Shown in pieces: positions 1 to 8,189 of a stretch of 35,729 nucleotides of DNA. How positions within the stretch are numbered: position 1 is the first letter of the stretch; each line of letters opens with the position of its first letter. The notes under the pieces are model-generated. The model saw only the letters and a program-made list of their open reading frames with translations. It was not told where the DNA came from and made no database searches. Source of the stretch: Candidatus Oleimmundimicrobium americanum (GTDB lineage: Bacteria > Actinomycetota > Aquicultoria > UBA3085 > Oleimmundimicrobiaceae); contig DFBH01000021.1 of NCBI GenBank assembly GCA_002366545.1, positions 1-35,729 on the forward strand, in the 5' to 3' direction. The translations under genes were made by a program, and so were the position numbers.

Positions 1-249
1 CTTCGTCTTTTGGTTCGTTTTCTAGGCGAGTAAGAAAACGAACCAAAAAAATTTATTTTTGTCCAGAGGACAATTATCCTTTGGATAAAAACTTTTTCAA
101 ATTGCTTCGCTTTAAAACGTATCGTCAGACCAGTATCTGACACACCGGATAAACCGGTGATTTATAGCGCTAATCAAAAATAACAATTTCTTAAACAAAA
201 TTTGTTTAACCGCCAACAGCTTTTTAAAATTTTTTTAAAACGAGTTGAT
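1..249. other. Hairpin-rich non-coding segment downstream of metK
   Basis: I see no credible reading frame in this stretch. It carries a series of separate inverted repeats. A perfect 16-bp stem has arms at 8-23 and 33-48 with a 9-nt loop, followed on plus by A/T runs (49-60). Smaller stems are at 61-71 (GTCC/GGAC), 74-88 (TTATCC/GGATAA), 124-141 (GTCAGA/TCTGAC), 143-159 (CACCGG/CCGGTG) and 191-209 (TTAAACAAA/TTTGTTTAA), with an 8-bp palindrome at 165-172. One or more may terminate metK transcription or that of a gene left of the window, but none has the classic GC stem plus long T tract in the metK direction. Its function is unknown. Confidence 0.6.
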
Positions 250-1452
250 CTATAGACCGGCTTCTTTTTTTAAAATCTCCGCCATATCAGTCTTTTCCCA
301 CGTAAAATCCTTATCATTGCGGCCAAAGTGGCCATAGCACGCCGTTTTTTTATAAATTGGTCTTCTTAAATTGAACTTTTTAATTATTGCAGCCGGTCTC
401 AGATCAAAACATTTGCTTATTAAATCCTCGATTTTGTTGGGGTCAATTTTTGCTGTTCCAAAACACTCTGCCATAATTGATACAGGATGTGCGACACCAA
501 TTGCATATGCTAATTGCACTTCACACTTGGTTGCCAGTCCTGCGGCTACAATGTTTTTTGCAACGTAACGGGCAGCGTAATGAGCTGATCTGTCTACCTT
601 GGTAGGATCTTTACCCGAAAAACATCCGCCACCGGTTCTAGCCGCCCCGCCATACGTATCAACAATAATTTTTCTTCCCGTTAGCCCCGTATCTGCGGAA
701 GGACCTCCTAATTCAAATTTACCTGTGGGGTTAACTAAAATACGAACTTTATCATAATCAATATACTCTTCAGGAACAACAGGTTTTATAACATGCTCAA
801 TTATATCCGGTTTTAAGATTGCATCTATTTCAACTCCCGGCTTATGTTGAGAAGAAACAACAATTGTCTTTACCGCTACAGGCATACCATCGATGTATTC
901 CATGGTTACCTGGGTTTTTCCATCCGGTCTTAAATAAGGTAGTATCTTTGCTTTTCTAACTTCGGCTAACCTATGCGCAAGTTTATGAGCAAGCATAATT
1001 GGCGCCGGCATGAGTTCAGGGGTTTCTGTGCAAGCATAACCGACCATCATTCCTTGATCCCCTGCTCCAACCTTATCAAGCTCGTCTTCATTTGTTTCTC
1101 CGGTTCTTTCTTCGTAAGCAGAGTTTATTCCTTGTGCAATATCGGGAGATTGAGAGTCTATTGACAAAATAACTCCACACGTATCACCATCAAATCCATA
1201 TTTAGCCCTGGTATAACCAATTTCATTTATGGTTCTTCTAACTATATTTGGAATTTCTACATATGTATTAGTTGTAATCTCACCCCCGACAACCACCAAC
1301 CCGGTGGTTAAAAAGGTTTCACAAGCCACTCTGGCCATTGGATCGCGTTCAATTATCTCATCTAGAATCGCATCTGAAATTTGATCAGCTACTTTGTCGG
1401 GGTGTCCTTCTGTTACTGATTCCGAAGTGAACAAATACTTTCTTTTTTTCAA
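250..1452 (-). CDS. metK: S-adenosylmethionine synthetase
   Basis: MetK makes S-adenosylmethionine from methionine and ATP, releasing phosphate and pyrophosphate, in the cytoplasm. The 400-residue protein is full length for the family. It shows the N-terminal ATP-binding motif GHPDKVADQISDA (residues 17-29), the GAGDQGMMVGYA motif near residue 130 and the glycine-rich loop GGGCFSGKDPTKVDRS near residue 275. The start is TTG at 1452-1450, placed 7 nt behind a perfect AAGGAGG (1460-1466); no ATG fits as well. The gene is monocistronic as far as visible and has its own promoter and a SAM-I riboswitch in its 190-nt leader, so its product should repress it by premature termination. The identification is secure. 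Confidence 0.98.
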   Translation of the reverse strand: MKKRKYLFTSESVTEGHPDKVADQISDAILDEIIERDPMARVACETFLTTGLVVVGGEITTNTYVEIPNIVRRTINEIGYTRAKYGFDGDTCGVILSIDSQSPDIAQGINSAYEERTGETNEDELDKVGAGDQGMMVGYACTETPELMPAPIMLAHKLAHRLAEVRKAKILPYLRPDGKTQVTMEYIDGMPVAVKTIVVSSQHKPGVEIDAILKPDIIEHVIKPVVPEEYIDYDKVRILVNPTGKFELGGPSADTGLTGRKIIVDTYGGAARTGGGCFSGKDPTKVDRSAHYAARYVAKNIVAAGLATKCEVQLAYAIGVAHPVSIMAECFGTAKIDPNKIEDLISKCFDLRPAAIIKKFNLRRPIYKKTACYGHFGRNDKDFTWEKTDMAEILKKEAGL

Positions 1453-1480
1453 CTAAAATCCTCCTTAAAATTTTTTATTA

Positions 1481-1641
1481 AAAAACTTTTTTCTCAAAAT
1501 CTAAAAGATAACCCCTTTTTTATTTTGAGATTTTAACCCTTTCTCATCTTTCAATTCACCATTGTCGAAATTTGCACCACACCAAATAAGGTAAATTGCC
1601 GAGGTTTCTTGGAACCAGTCCCTCGCCTCTCTGGATAAGAA
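1481..1641 (-). promoter_or_regulatory. SAM-I (S-box) riboswitch with terminator, metK leader
   Basis: Read on minus, the aptamer spans 1641 to 1541. P1 pairs UUCUUAUC (1641-1634) with GAUGAGAA (1548-1541). The conserved core follows: CAGAGAGGCGAGGGACUGG, then CCAAGAAACCUCGGCAA, then the GGUGCAAAUU element. Downstream is an intrinsic terminator with 9-bp arms UCUCAAAAU (1530-1522) and AUUUUGAGA (1500-1492) and a U6 run at 1485-1480. An alternative GAGA-UCUC pairing between the P1 3' strand and the terminator 5' arm could be the antiterminator. S-box RNAs bind SAM and switch off methionine or SAM genes; metK directly downstream fits that role. Aptamer assignment is strong; the exact antiterminator is inferred. 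Confidence 0.95.
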
Positions 1642-1656
1642 ACATACTAAATTTAA

Positions 1657-1685
1657 AATATATCAAACTTGTTGTTGTGCATCAA
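1657..1685 (-). promoter_or_regulatory. metK promoter (sigma-A type)
   Basis: On minus, TTGATG (1685-1680) is separated by 17 nt from TATATT (1662-1657). This puts the transcription start just ahead of the riboswitch P1 at 1641. The promoter lies between the whiG stop codon and the aptamer. A 12-bp palindrome CTTATTAATAAG (1699-1710) sits just upstream and could be a weak operator or nothing. Confidence 0.75.
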
Positions 1686-1718
1686 GTTAAACATATGCCT
1701 TATTAATAAGCTTTTGAT

Positions 1719-2504
1719 TTATGAAAAAACTGATACCGTTTCTTTTAGGTGCGCCCTTAAACGAAGAACGGCTTTGGTGTGGAGTTGAGACACTCTCGAT
1801 TCCGTAACACCAAGAACCTCTCCTATTTCCCTCAGCGTTAATCCTTCGTAATAATAAAGAGCTATAACTGTTTTTTCTCTCTTGGAAAGATTGTCTATTG
1901 CTTTTGCTAAAACCTGTTTAACTTCCTCAAGTTCAAGCTCTTTTGATGGTTCATGCCCCTTTGTGTCCTCCAATGTTTCAATTAAGTTTAACTGTTCATC
2001 CTTCCCTTTTCCGATATTCCAAAATTCTTCTAAAGCAATATGTGAAGTATAACTTAGCTGATTATATAACGTCTGCAATTCCGCCAAAGATATCTCCAGA
2101 TTTTCTGCAATTTCTTCATCAGTTGGATTACGCTTAAGTTTGTTCTCTAATTCGATGTAAGCTTTTTCAAGCAGTTTCCCTTTTCTTCTAACTGAGCGAG
2201 GAACCCAATCAAGCGAGCGTAATTCATCAATTATGGCACCCCTAATTCTTGTAATAGCATAAGTCTCAAATTTTATGTTCTTGAAAGGGTCAAATTTTTT
2301 AATGGCATCAATAAGACCGAACATCCCATAGCTAACAAGATCAGCTTTTTCAACATTATGAGGTAAGCCTATTGAAACTCGTCCCGCAACATATTTAACT
2401 AATGGTGCATAGCTAAGAAGCAACTTATCTCTAATTTCACGAGATTTTTCTTCGTGATACTTAAGCCAAAGTTCTCTGATAGCAGACGTTTCTTCCTTTC
2501 TCAA
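1719..2504 (-). CDS. whiG: RNA polymerase sigma factor, FliA/WhiG family
   Basis: This is an alternative sigma factor of the sigma-28 group, which directs RNA polymerase to flagellar promoters in motile bacteria and to sporulation promoters in Streptomyces. The 261 residues contain region 2 (DLVSYGMFGLIDAIKKFDP, around 56-74, then KFETYAITRIRGAIIDELR) and the linker DWVPRSVRRKGK typical of FliA/WhiG. Region 3 follows, then region 4 with the helix-turn-helix LTLREIGEVLGVTESRVSQLH near residues 222-242. The start is TTG at 2504 behind GGGAGGT. It follows xerC by 18 nt and probably ends the rnhB-to-whiG operon. The xerC/dprA/comM neighbourhood is that of actinobacterial whiG. No flagellar or sporulation gene is visible here, so the physiological role (whiG versus fliA) is open. 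Confidence 0.93.
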   Translation of the reverse strand: MRKEETSAIRELWLKYHEEKSREIRDKLLLSYAPLVKYVAGRVSIGLPHNVEKADLVSYGMFGLIDAIKKFDPFKNIKFETYAITRIRGAIIDELRSLDWVPRSVRRKGKLLEKAYIELENKLKRNPTDEEIAENLEISLAELQTLYNQLSYTSHIALEEFWNIGKGKDEQLNLIETLEDTKGHEPSKELELEEVKQVLAKAIDNLSKREKTVIALYYYEGLTLREIGEVLGVTESRVSQLHTKAVLRLRAHLKETVSVFS

Positions 2505-2522
2505 TTTACCTCCCGTAAAAAT

Positions 2523-3410
2523 TCAAGCTCTCGGATGAGCTTGCAAATATATCTCTTTCAGTTTACTTCTACTCAAATGAGTATAAATTTGAGTCGATGA
2601 TAAATCAACGTGACCAAGAAGTTCTTGGATAGAACGCAGGTCAGCTCCGGCCTCAAGAAGATGTGTTGCAAAAGTATGTCTTAAAACATGGGGAGTTATT
2701 CCCGTTTCAATTCCGGCTTGCTTTACATATTTTTTTATAATTCGCCTAATGGCTCCATCGGCTAATCTTTCACCTTGTTTATTTAAAAATAAAGCTGTTT
2801 GTTTTTTGCTGTCTTTCAGAATTTTTTTTCTTCCTTGAGACAGATAATGTTCTATGAATTTTAATGCCTCTTGGTTTATGGGAACTATCCTTTCTTTTCT
2901 TCCTTTGCCAAAAACCTTAACTTCCTGCTGTTTAAAATCAACATCCATGATGTCCAGTCCAACTAATTCACTTACCCTGATCCCCGTTCCATAAAGAACC
3001 TCTAATATAGCCCTATCTCTTTGCCCATAGGATTTGTTGATGTCCGGTGCATTTAAAAGTACTTCTACTATATTCATCTGTAACGATTTTGGAAGTTTTT
3101 TTCCAAGCTTTGGAAAAGAAATCAGAGACGCCGGGTTGGAACCTGCTGCTCCTTCACGTTGAAGAAATCCAAAAAAAGAACGGACGGCAGTGAGTTTTCG
3201 TGCAACACTTGTTCTTGCATAACCCAGTGTTTGAAGATAAGCCAAATAACGCCTTAAACAGATGTAATTAATTCGTTCAATTGAAATATCTCCTCTTTTT
3301 AAGTAAGATACAAATTGATTTAAATCGGACTTATAAGCTTTTATTGTGTGTTTTGACATATTTCTTTCTGCATAAAGATACTGCAAAAATTTATTAACTG
3401 AATTTTCCAT
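2523..3410 (-). CDS. xerC: Tyrosine recombinase XerC/XerD (chromosome dimer resolution)
   Basis: This site-specific tyrosine recombinase probably acts at a dif site to resolve chromosome dimers before cell division. At 295 aa it has the usual Xer length. An N-terminal core-binding domain (residues about 1-85, with SKHTIKAYKSDL) precedes the catalytic domain. The full catalytic set is present: Arg145 (GTGIRVSEL), Lys169 (FGKGRKER), His241 and Arg244 (HVLRHTFATH), His267 (LLGHVDLSSTQ) and nucleophile Tyr276 (IYTHLS). The start is ATG 3410 with AAAGGA upstream. It lies 17 nt downstream of dprA in the same operon. Position next to dprA favours xerC over xerD, but a lone Xer cannot be excluded. 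The intact active site argues against a degraded phage integrase. Confidence 0.93.
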   Translation of the reverse strand: MENSVNKFLQYLYAERNMSKHTIKAYKSDLNQFVSYLKRGDISIERINYICLRRYLAYLQTLGYARTSVARKLTAVRSFFGFLQREGAAGSNPASLISFPKLGKKLPKSLQMNIVEVLLNAPDINKSYGQRDRAILEVLYGTGIRVSELVGLDIMDVDFKQQEVKVFGKGRKERIVPINQEALKFIEHYLSQGRKKILKDSKKQTALFLNKQGERLADGAIRRIIKKYVKQAGIETGITPHVLRHTFATHLLEAGADLRSIQELLGHVDLSSTQIYTHLSRSKLKEIYLQAHPRA

Positions 3411-3427
3411 GGTTTCCTTTTTTGGAA

Positions 3428-4510
3428 TTAATGAATTCTAAGATACTTTTTCCCTATATCTTGTTTTATAAAACCTTTTATTTCTAATGTAGTCAGCAAA
3501 CTAGCGGTTTTAGAGGGATTAATATCTAAATCCCTAATTATTTCGTCAATATATTTTTGCTCCCATCCCAGGCAAGCCAAGATTTTTTGTTCCTCCTCGT
3601 TTAACTTAGCAAGACGATCTGTCTGTAATTGTGAAGACACCAAGTGACTCAAACCCAATTCTTCCAGGATGTCTTGCGAAGTTTCAATTAAACAAGCTCC
3701 GCTTTTTAATAATTTATGTGGCCCTTTGCTTAAAATATTTTTTGTATTTCCCGGAACCGCAAAAACCTCTCTCCCTTGCTCTAACGCAAAATCAACTGTT
3801 ATCAAAGCCCCGCTTTTTTCAGAAGCTTCAACTACAACAACTCCTCTGGAAAGCCCACTAATTATTCGATTTCTAGCAGGAAAATTCCACTTTAAAGGTC
3901 TGGTACCAATTGGATATTCCGAAATTAAACTTCCTTGTTGGGAGATTGTCTCATAAAGTCTTTTGTTCTCGGGCGGATAAATTACATCATGACCACACCC
4001 AAGTACCCCAATCGTGCTTCCTTTGTCTTTTAAAGCGCCTCTATGCGCTGAACTGTCAATACCCCTTGCCACACCACTAACGATCGTTACGCCGGCTTCT
4101 GAAAGGTTTAAAGCCAGTTCCTCGGCTAAAGCAACACCGTAGGCAGTAGCACGTCTTGAACCAACAATCGCCACCGCCTCAGAATATTTTTCTATTAAAT
4201 CTCCTTTAAAAAAGAGAACGTTGGGAGGGTTGGGAATTTCCTTTAACAACGGGGGATAATTATCATCATATATTGTTAAAATTTCTATACCCATTTTTTT
4301 ATGTCTTTGCCAGTTCTTATCTAAATCAATGCTTTCTCTTTGTTTTATTATTTCGTTGGCAAGCTCAGATGACACTCCATATATTTTTAAAAAACTCTCC
4401 TTTTTTGCATACCAAACTTCTTCCGCTGTTTCATAAAAATTTATTATTTTTGAAAATCTTTTATCTATTGCCGGAACAAGCTTTAATCCCAGCCAATACT
4501 TTTTTTCCAT
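3428..4510 (-). CDS. dprA: DNA-processing protein DprA/Smf
   Basis: DprA binds incoming single-stranded DNA in natural transformation and loads RecA. The protein has an N-terminal SAM-like helical region and a Rossmann-like core with AIVGSRRATAYG, SGVARGIDSSAHRGAL, GCGHDVIYPPENKRLY, WNFPARNRIISGLS and SGALITVDFALEQGREVF. It ends in a winged-helix domain (about the last 65 residues, LGWEQKYIDEIIRDL onward). I place the start at ATG 4510 (360 aa, MEKKYWLGLK), because AGGTGG lies at good spacing just upstream. The in-frame GTG at 4519 lacks a Shine-Dalgarno of its own. It follows comM by 20 nt, and comM-dprA adjacency is typical of competence-linked loci. No DNA-uptake pilus genes are in the window. 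Confidence 0.95.
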   Translation of the reverse strand: MEKKYWLGLKLVPAIDKRFSKIINFYETAEEVWYAKKESFLKIYGVSSELANEIIKQRESIDLDKNWQRHKKMGIEILTIYDDNYPPLLKEIPNPPNVLFFKGDLIEKYSEAVAIVGSRRATAYGVALAEELALNLSEAGVTIVSGVARGIDSSAHRGALKDKGSTIGVLGCGHDVIYPPENKRLYETISQQGSLISEYPIGTRPLKWNFPARNRIISGLSRGVVVVEASEKSGALITVDFALEQGREVFAVPGNTKNILSKGPHKLLKSGACLIETSQDILEELGLSHLVSSQLQTDRLAKLNEEEQKILACLGWEQKYIDEIIRDLDINPSKTASLLTTLEIKGFIKQDIGKKYLRIH

Positions 4511-4530
4511 TTCATCCACCTGTTGTAGAT

Positions 4531-6063
4531 TTAATAGTTGGATACATTTTCAAAACATCTGTACTGTAACGCTTCCGCTAAATGTTCGGTTTCGATTGTA
4601 TTTTTTTCATCTAAGTCCGATATGGTTTTGCTTATCTTTAATATTTTATCGTATGCCCTACCACTCAAACCTAATTTATCAATGGCATTTTCTAAAAAAT
4701 CTTGTGCTGAATCAGAAAGATTACAATATTTTTTTATCATGCGTGGGGACATTTGGCTGTTACATGTGATATTTTTACTGTCAAGATTTTTTCTCTGGCG
4801 ATCTCTTGTTTTTTGAACCCGGCATTTTATTTTTTTTGATGATTCTCCCGTTGAAATTCCAATGAGTTCATTTTTTGTGAGACGAGGAACTTCTATTTGA
4901 ATATCAATCCTATCCATAAGAGGACCGGATATTTTACTTCTGTATTTTCTAATATGAGATGGTGAACAAGTGCACTCTTTTAATTTATCTCCAAGATATC
5001 CGCATTTACAGGGATTCATGGCTGCTATCATCATGAATTTTGCCGGAAAAGTTAGTGTAGACGATGCTCGCGAAATTGTTACAATGCCATCCTCCAACGG
5101 TTGCCTTAAAACTTCAAGGACGCTTCTACTAAACTCCGGAAATTCATCTAAAAACAGAACCCCGTTATGGCTTAAGCTTATTTCACCGGGACGAGGAAAT
5201 TGACCACCGCCAACTAAACCAGCTGGTGAAACGGTGTGATGAGGAGCTCTAAACGGACGAGTAGATACCAACCCTTTTTTTGATGATAACATCCCCGAAA
5301 CACTGTAAATCTTAGTTACCTCAATAGCCTCTTCGAAAGTCATATCCGGCACTATTGTCGACATACGTCTAGCCAACATGGTTTTGCCGGAACCGGGCGG
5401 CCCGACCATTAAAACATTATGTCCGCCAGCTGCTGCAATTTCGAGAGCTCGCTTTGCATGTTCTTGACCCTTAATATCGCTAAAATCAACGTCAATGGAT
5501 GAACTTTCCTCGGATATGCCGAGAGAAACCCCTGTAGCGGGTTTTATTTGTTTTTCACCTGAAAAAAAGTCCACAACTTCATTTAGAGAAGTCACCGGAA
5601 TTACTTCTAATCCCTGAATTAAAGCAGCTTCGTTTGCGTTGTCTTTGGGAACTATAAAGCCTTTCTTTTTTTGGGATTTTGCGCAGATAGCCATCGACAA
5701 AATTCCACTTACAGGTCTTACTCCACCCGTAAGAGAAAGTTCCCCCACAAATAAGTAATCTAACAATTTTTCTCGTGAAATTTGTTTTGTTGCGGCTAAA
5801 ATTCCAATAGCGATTGAAAGGTCAAAAGATGGTCCTTCTTTTCGGAGATCAGCGGGAGCCAAATTTACGGTTATCCTTTTTAACGGAAATTCAAATTCAG
5901 AATTTGTTATCCCGGATCTTACCCTCTCGCGTGATTCTTGAATAGCAGTATCAGGTAACCCAACTATATTAAAAGCAGGTAATCCATTTGAGATATCTAC
6001 CTCAACCTCAATCAAGGATGCCTCCATCCCCAAAACCGAGCAGCTTTCTGTTTTTGCTAACAA
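4531..6063 (-). CDS. comM: ComM/YifB-family Mg-chelatase-like AAA+ ATPase
   Basis: ComM is a hexameric helicase-like AAA+ protein that promotes branch migration of recombination intermediates during transformation. The 510-residue protein is full length. It has an N-terminal Lon-protease-fold domain (about 20-165), Walker A GPPGSGKTML at 221-230, a Walker B FLDEFPEFSRS, the cysteine-containing MNPCKCGYLGDKLKECTCSP insert, an arginine-finger region (SGPLMDRIDIQIEVPR) and a C-terminal Mg-chelatase helical domain. The start is TTG 6063 (MLAKTESCSVLG), matching the family N terminus, with AGGGG upstream. It lies 23 nt downstream of yraN. YifB in many bacteria is annotated only as a putative chelatase; the recombination role is family knowledge. 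Confidence 0.94.
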   Translation of the reverse strand: MLAKTESCSVLGMEASLIEVEVDISNGLPAFNIVGLPDTAIQESRERVRSGITNSEFEFPLKRITVNLAPADLRKEGPSFDLSIAIGILAATKQISREKLLDYLFVGELSLTGGVRPVSGILSMAICAKSQKKKGFIVPKDNANEAALIQGLEVIPVTSLNEVVDFFSGEKQIKPATGVSLGISEESSSIDVDFSDIKGQEHAKRALEIAAAGGHNVLMVGPPGSGKTMLARRMSTIVPDMTFEEAIEVTKIYSVSGMLSSKKGLVSTRPFRAPHHTVSPAGLVGGGQFPRPGEISLSHNGVLFLDEFPEFSRSVLEVLRQPLEDGIVTISRASSTLTFPAKFMMIAAMNPCKCGYLGDKLKECTCSPSHIRKYRSKISGPLMDRIDIQIEVPRLTKNELIGISTGESSKKIKCRVQKTRDRQRKNLDSKNITCNSQMSPRMIKKYCNLSDSAQDFLENAIDKLGLSGRAYDKILKISKTISDLDEKNTIETEHLAEALQYRCFENVSNY

Positions 6064-6086
6064 CGGTACCCCTTTATCTGCTTTTC

Positions 6087-6431
6087 CTAAAAAGCATTCT
6101 CTATGTGATAAATTGTAAACTTTTCTCCATTAAACAAAAGGGAAATTACATCAAAACGGCAGTTTAATTTGTTTTTTGGTTTACTGGCTATATAGCTTTC
6201 GGCCAGTCGACGTAAACGTTTTTGTTTATAACTTGTTACCGCTTCAAACGGTTCACCAAATTCCTTATTTGAACGTGTTTTAACCTCAACAAAGACCATG
6301 CATTCGTCTTTCCGGGCAATAATATCTATTTCCCCAATCTTGCAACGATAGTTATTTTCCAGAATTTTATAACCTTTACGCCTAAGGTATCTACAAGCTA
6401 ACTTCTCACCTTTATTGCCGAGAGATACCAA
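6087..6431 (-). CDS. yraN: YraN-family (UPF0102) endonuclease-like protein
   Basis: This small protein has a Holliday-junction-resolvase/restriction-endonuclease-like fold and an unknown physiological role. Family motifs are visible: NKGEKLACRYLRRKGYKIL, the catalytic-type GEIDIIARKD, VFVEVKTRSN (the ExK of the PD-(D/E)xK core) and the AVTSYKQKRLRRLAESYI helix. I place the start at TTG 6431 (114 aa, beginning with VSLGNKGEKLA after the initiator) because a perfect AGGAGG (6443-6438) sits 6 nt upstream. A longer in-frame TTG at 6455 would include that ribosome-binding site in the coding region. The gene overlaps the end of rnhB by 20 nt, implying translational coupling. The rnhB-yraN-comM-dprA order is a conserved block. 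Confidence 0.92.
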   Translation of the reverse strand: MVSLGNKGEKLACRYLRRKGYKILENNYRCKIGEIDIIARKDECMVFVEVKTRSNKEFGEPFEAVTSYKQKRLRRLAESYIASKPKNKLNCRFDVISLLFNGEKFTIYHIENAF

Positions 6432-7122
6432 AAAGTTCCTCCTGTTTAAATTCAACTAAGGCTTTTTTAACTGGCGCAAAGGATTTTCGGTGTATATCGC
6501 ATGGCCCAAAATTCATTAGATTTCTTAAATGTTCTTTTGTACCATATCCTTTATGCTTTGCAAATCCATAATTCGGATATTTATTGTGATAATCAATCAT
6601 GATTTCATCTCTTGTAACTTTTGCAATTATCGAGGCCGCTGCAATCGATGCGCTTTTGGTGTCCCCTTTTTTAATTGCAAGAAATGGCTTATTTAGGCCA
6701 ATGGGCGTAAATCCGTCAACCAAACAATAGTCGGGTTGAGGCTCTAACTTTAATAATGCTTGCGCGAGAGCTTTTAGGTTTGCTTTGTGGACACCAAACT
6801 TATCGATTTCTTCTGGTTTTACAATTACAATGCTTACAGCTATTGCAAGCTTTTTTATTTCTCCAAAAAACTCAGCTCTTTTTTTGGGAGAAAGTTGTTT
6901 ACTTTCTCTTAAATTTGGAAGGAAAATACCTTTTGGTAAAATAACTGCGGATGTTACCAATGGCCCGGCTAAGCAACCTCTGCCAACTTCATCAACTCCG
7001 GCAATTAAAGAAAAACATTCTCTTTGTAGATGCTCTTCAAATACGTAAAGATTGTTTAAATTATCGGACTTTCTCTTTAATTTTTTAAAATGTGATATTT
7101 TCTTAGTATTTTGCGCATTCAC
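6412..7122 (-). CDS. rnhB: Ribonuclease HII
   Basis: RNase HII removes misincorporated ribonucleotides and RNA primers from DNA. The 236-residue protein begins with about 40 extra residues ahead of the catalytic core, as in long RnhB forms. It shows the GVDEVGRG signature (Asp44, Glu45), Asp136 (LVDG) and Asp172 in KVTRDE, the four metal ligands, plus the KGDTKSASIAAASIIAK segment. The start is GTG 7122; no Shine-Dalgarno is evident before it, and no alternative ATG exists upstream of the core. It is the first gene after a bidirectional terminator, so it should have its own promoter in 7123-7171, but I see only poor candidates. It is translationally coupled to yraN. Confidence 0.94.
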   Translation of the reverse strand: MNAQNTKKISHFKKLKRKSDNLNNLYVFEEHLQRECFSLIAGVDEVGRGCLAGPLVTSAVILPKGIFLPNLRESKQLSPKKRAEFFGEIKKLAIAVSIVIVKPEEIDKFGVHKANLKALAQALLKLEPQPDYCLVDGFTPIGLNKPFLAIKKGDTKSASIAAASIIAKVTRDEIMIDYHNKYPNYGFAKHKGYGTKEHLRNLMNFGPCDIHRKSFAPVKKALVEFKQEELFGISRQ

Positions 7123-7171
7123 AGTTAAATTAATTCTATAAAAAATCGAAACATCCTTCTAAAAAGAAAAC

Positions 7172-7203
7172 AAAAACCCCAATTTAAAAAAATTGGGGTT
7201 TTT
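7172..7203. terminator. Bidirectional intrinsic terminator after lepB
   Basis: A perfect 14-bp stem pairs 7172-7185 (AAAAACCCCAATTT) with 7190-7203 around a 4-nt loop. It gives a T5 run in either direction and begins 1 nt beyond the lepB stop codon. It should end the rplS-lepB transcript and separates it from rnhB. Confidence 0.92.
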
Positions 7204-7204
7204 G

Positions 7205-7756
7205 TTAATTAACTAAACTTATTCTGTCTAATGGCCAATAAATAGCAAAATTGCGACCTAAAATAGATTTCTTTTTGATGGGGCCGAAAATTCTACTATC
7301 TCCACTATTTGCTCTATTGTCCCCCATTACAAATATTGAGTCCTTTGGAATCTCGACAGGTCCATAATCGCTTAAATCCCCATCCTTCACCGCATATGAT
7401 TCCTTAATAAACTCACCATTGATAAGAACTTGTCCTTTTTTAACCTCAATTTTCTCTCCCCCAACAGCTGTTACTCTTTTAATATAATCTTTGTTTAAAT
7501 CTGTTGGCGAAATAAAAACGACAATATCTCCGGGCTTTGGTTCATTAAATTTATAAAAAAACTTACTTACAAGCACCCGGTCCCCTGGTTGTAGGGTCGG
7601 CATCATTGACTCTGACGGAATTAAAAACGGTTGGACAATAAACAATTTTATTGCGAAGGCTATTAGAAATGCTACGACTATAAGAAGAATAGTCTCAAAT
7701 AGAAATAAAAATACTACTCCTCCGAGTTCTAAAAATTTATGGCGTTCATTATGCAT
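7205..7756 (-). CDS. lepB: Signal peptidase I
   Basis: LepB is a membrane-anchored serine protease that removes signal peptides from exported proteins after Sec or Tat translocation. The 183-residue protein has one N-terminal transmembrane segment (about residues 13-40). The catalytic Ser50 lies in PSESMMPTL (box B) and the general base Lys93 in YIKRVTAVGGE (box D). GDNRANSGDSR (box E) follows. A single membrane segment and short length match the Gram-positive/actinobacterial type rather than the two-helix proteobacterial form. The start is ATG 7756, with GGGG 9 nt upstream. It follows rplS by 22 nt and ends at a strong terminator, so rplS-lepB is a two-gene transcript. Confidence 0.96.
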   Translation of the reverse strand: MHNERHKFLELGGVVFLFLFETILLIVVAFLIAFAIKLFIVQPFLIPSESMMPTLQPGDRVLVSKFFYKFNEPKPGDIVVFISPTDLNKDYIKRVTAVGGEKIEVKKGQVLINGEFIKESYAVKDGDLSDYGPVEIPKDSIFVMGDNRANSGDSRIFGPIKKKSILGRNFAIYWPLDRISLVN

Positions 7757-7778
7757 TTATTAAATCCCCTGAAAACTG

Positions 7779-8126
7779 CTAACGTCTTTTCTCTTTCAGC
7801 CGTGCGCGTTTGCCTACCCTATCTCGCAGAAAGTATAATCTTGAACGACGAATATGCCCTTTGCTTAACACCTCTACCTTTACAATTTTCGGAGAATGTG
7901 TGGGAAAGATTTTTTCTACGCCGATACCAAAAGAAACTTTTCTGACCGTAAATGTTTCTCTTGCTCCCCCATTTTGCTTACGAATAATTATTCCTTTAAA
8001 AACTTGAACTCTTTCTTTCCCGCCCTCAATGATTTTCAAATGGACATTAACAGTATCTCCAACATGAATGTTGATTAAATCATCTCGCATTTGCTCTTTT
8101 TCTAACGACTCAATTATATTATTCAT
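7779..8126 (-). CDS. rplS: 50S ribosomal protein L19
   Basis: L19 sits at the 30S-50S interface near bridges B6/B8. The 115-residue protein is full length and shows the L19 signature: HVGDTVNVHLKIIEGGKERVQVFKG near residues 21-45, then RETFTVRKVSFGIGVEKIFP, and a basic C-terminal tail with RRSRLYFLRDRVGKRARLKEK. The start is ATG 8126 with GAGGAGG a few nucleotides upstream. It has its own extended -10 promoter in the 63-nt space after trmD. The trmD-rplS order is widely conserved. Confidence 0.98.
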   Translation of the reverse strand: MNNIIESLEKEQMRDDLINIHVGDTVNVHLKIIEGGKERVQVFKGIIIRKQNGGARETFTVRKVSFGIGVEKIFPTHSPKIVKVEVLSKGHIRRSRLYFLRDRVGKRARLKEKRR

Positions 8127-8154
8127 TTTTACCTCCTCTAAATCACAAGAACGA

Positions 8155-8185
8155 ATTATAACACAAGCGCTGTTCTTAATGCCAA
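8155..8185 (-). promoter_or_regulatory. rplS-lepB promoter with extended -10
   Basis: On minus, TGT (8163-8161) directly precedes TATAAT (8160-8155), a consensus extended -10. The best -35 is TTGGCA (8185-8180) with a long 19-nt spacer. It lies between the trmD stop and the rplS ribosome-binding site. Confidence 0.7.
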
Positions 8186-8189
8186 TAGT

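Noticed and set aside
1699..1710. Palindrome CTTATTAATAAG as the whiG terminator
   Set aside because: It is all A/T apart from its ends and has no T run; termination there is not supported.
3631..3956. Plus-strand frames of 76-95 codons opposite dprA, and similar frames opposite other genes
   Set aside because: They are antisense shadows of well-supported genes, with low-complexity products and no ribosome-binding sites.
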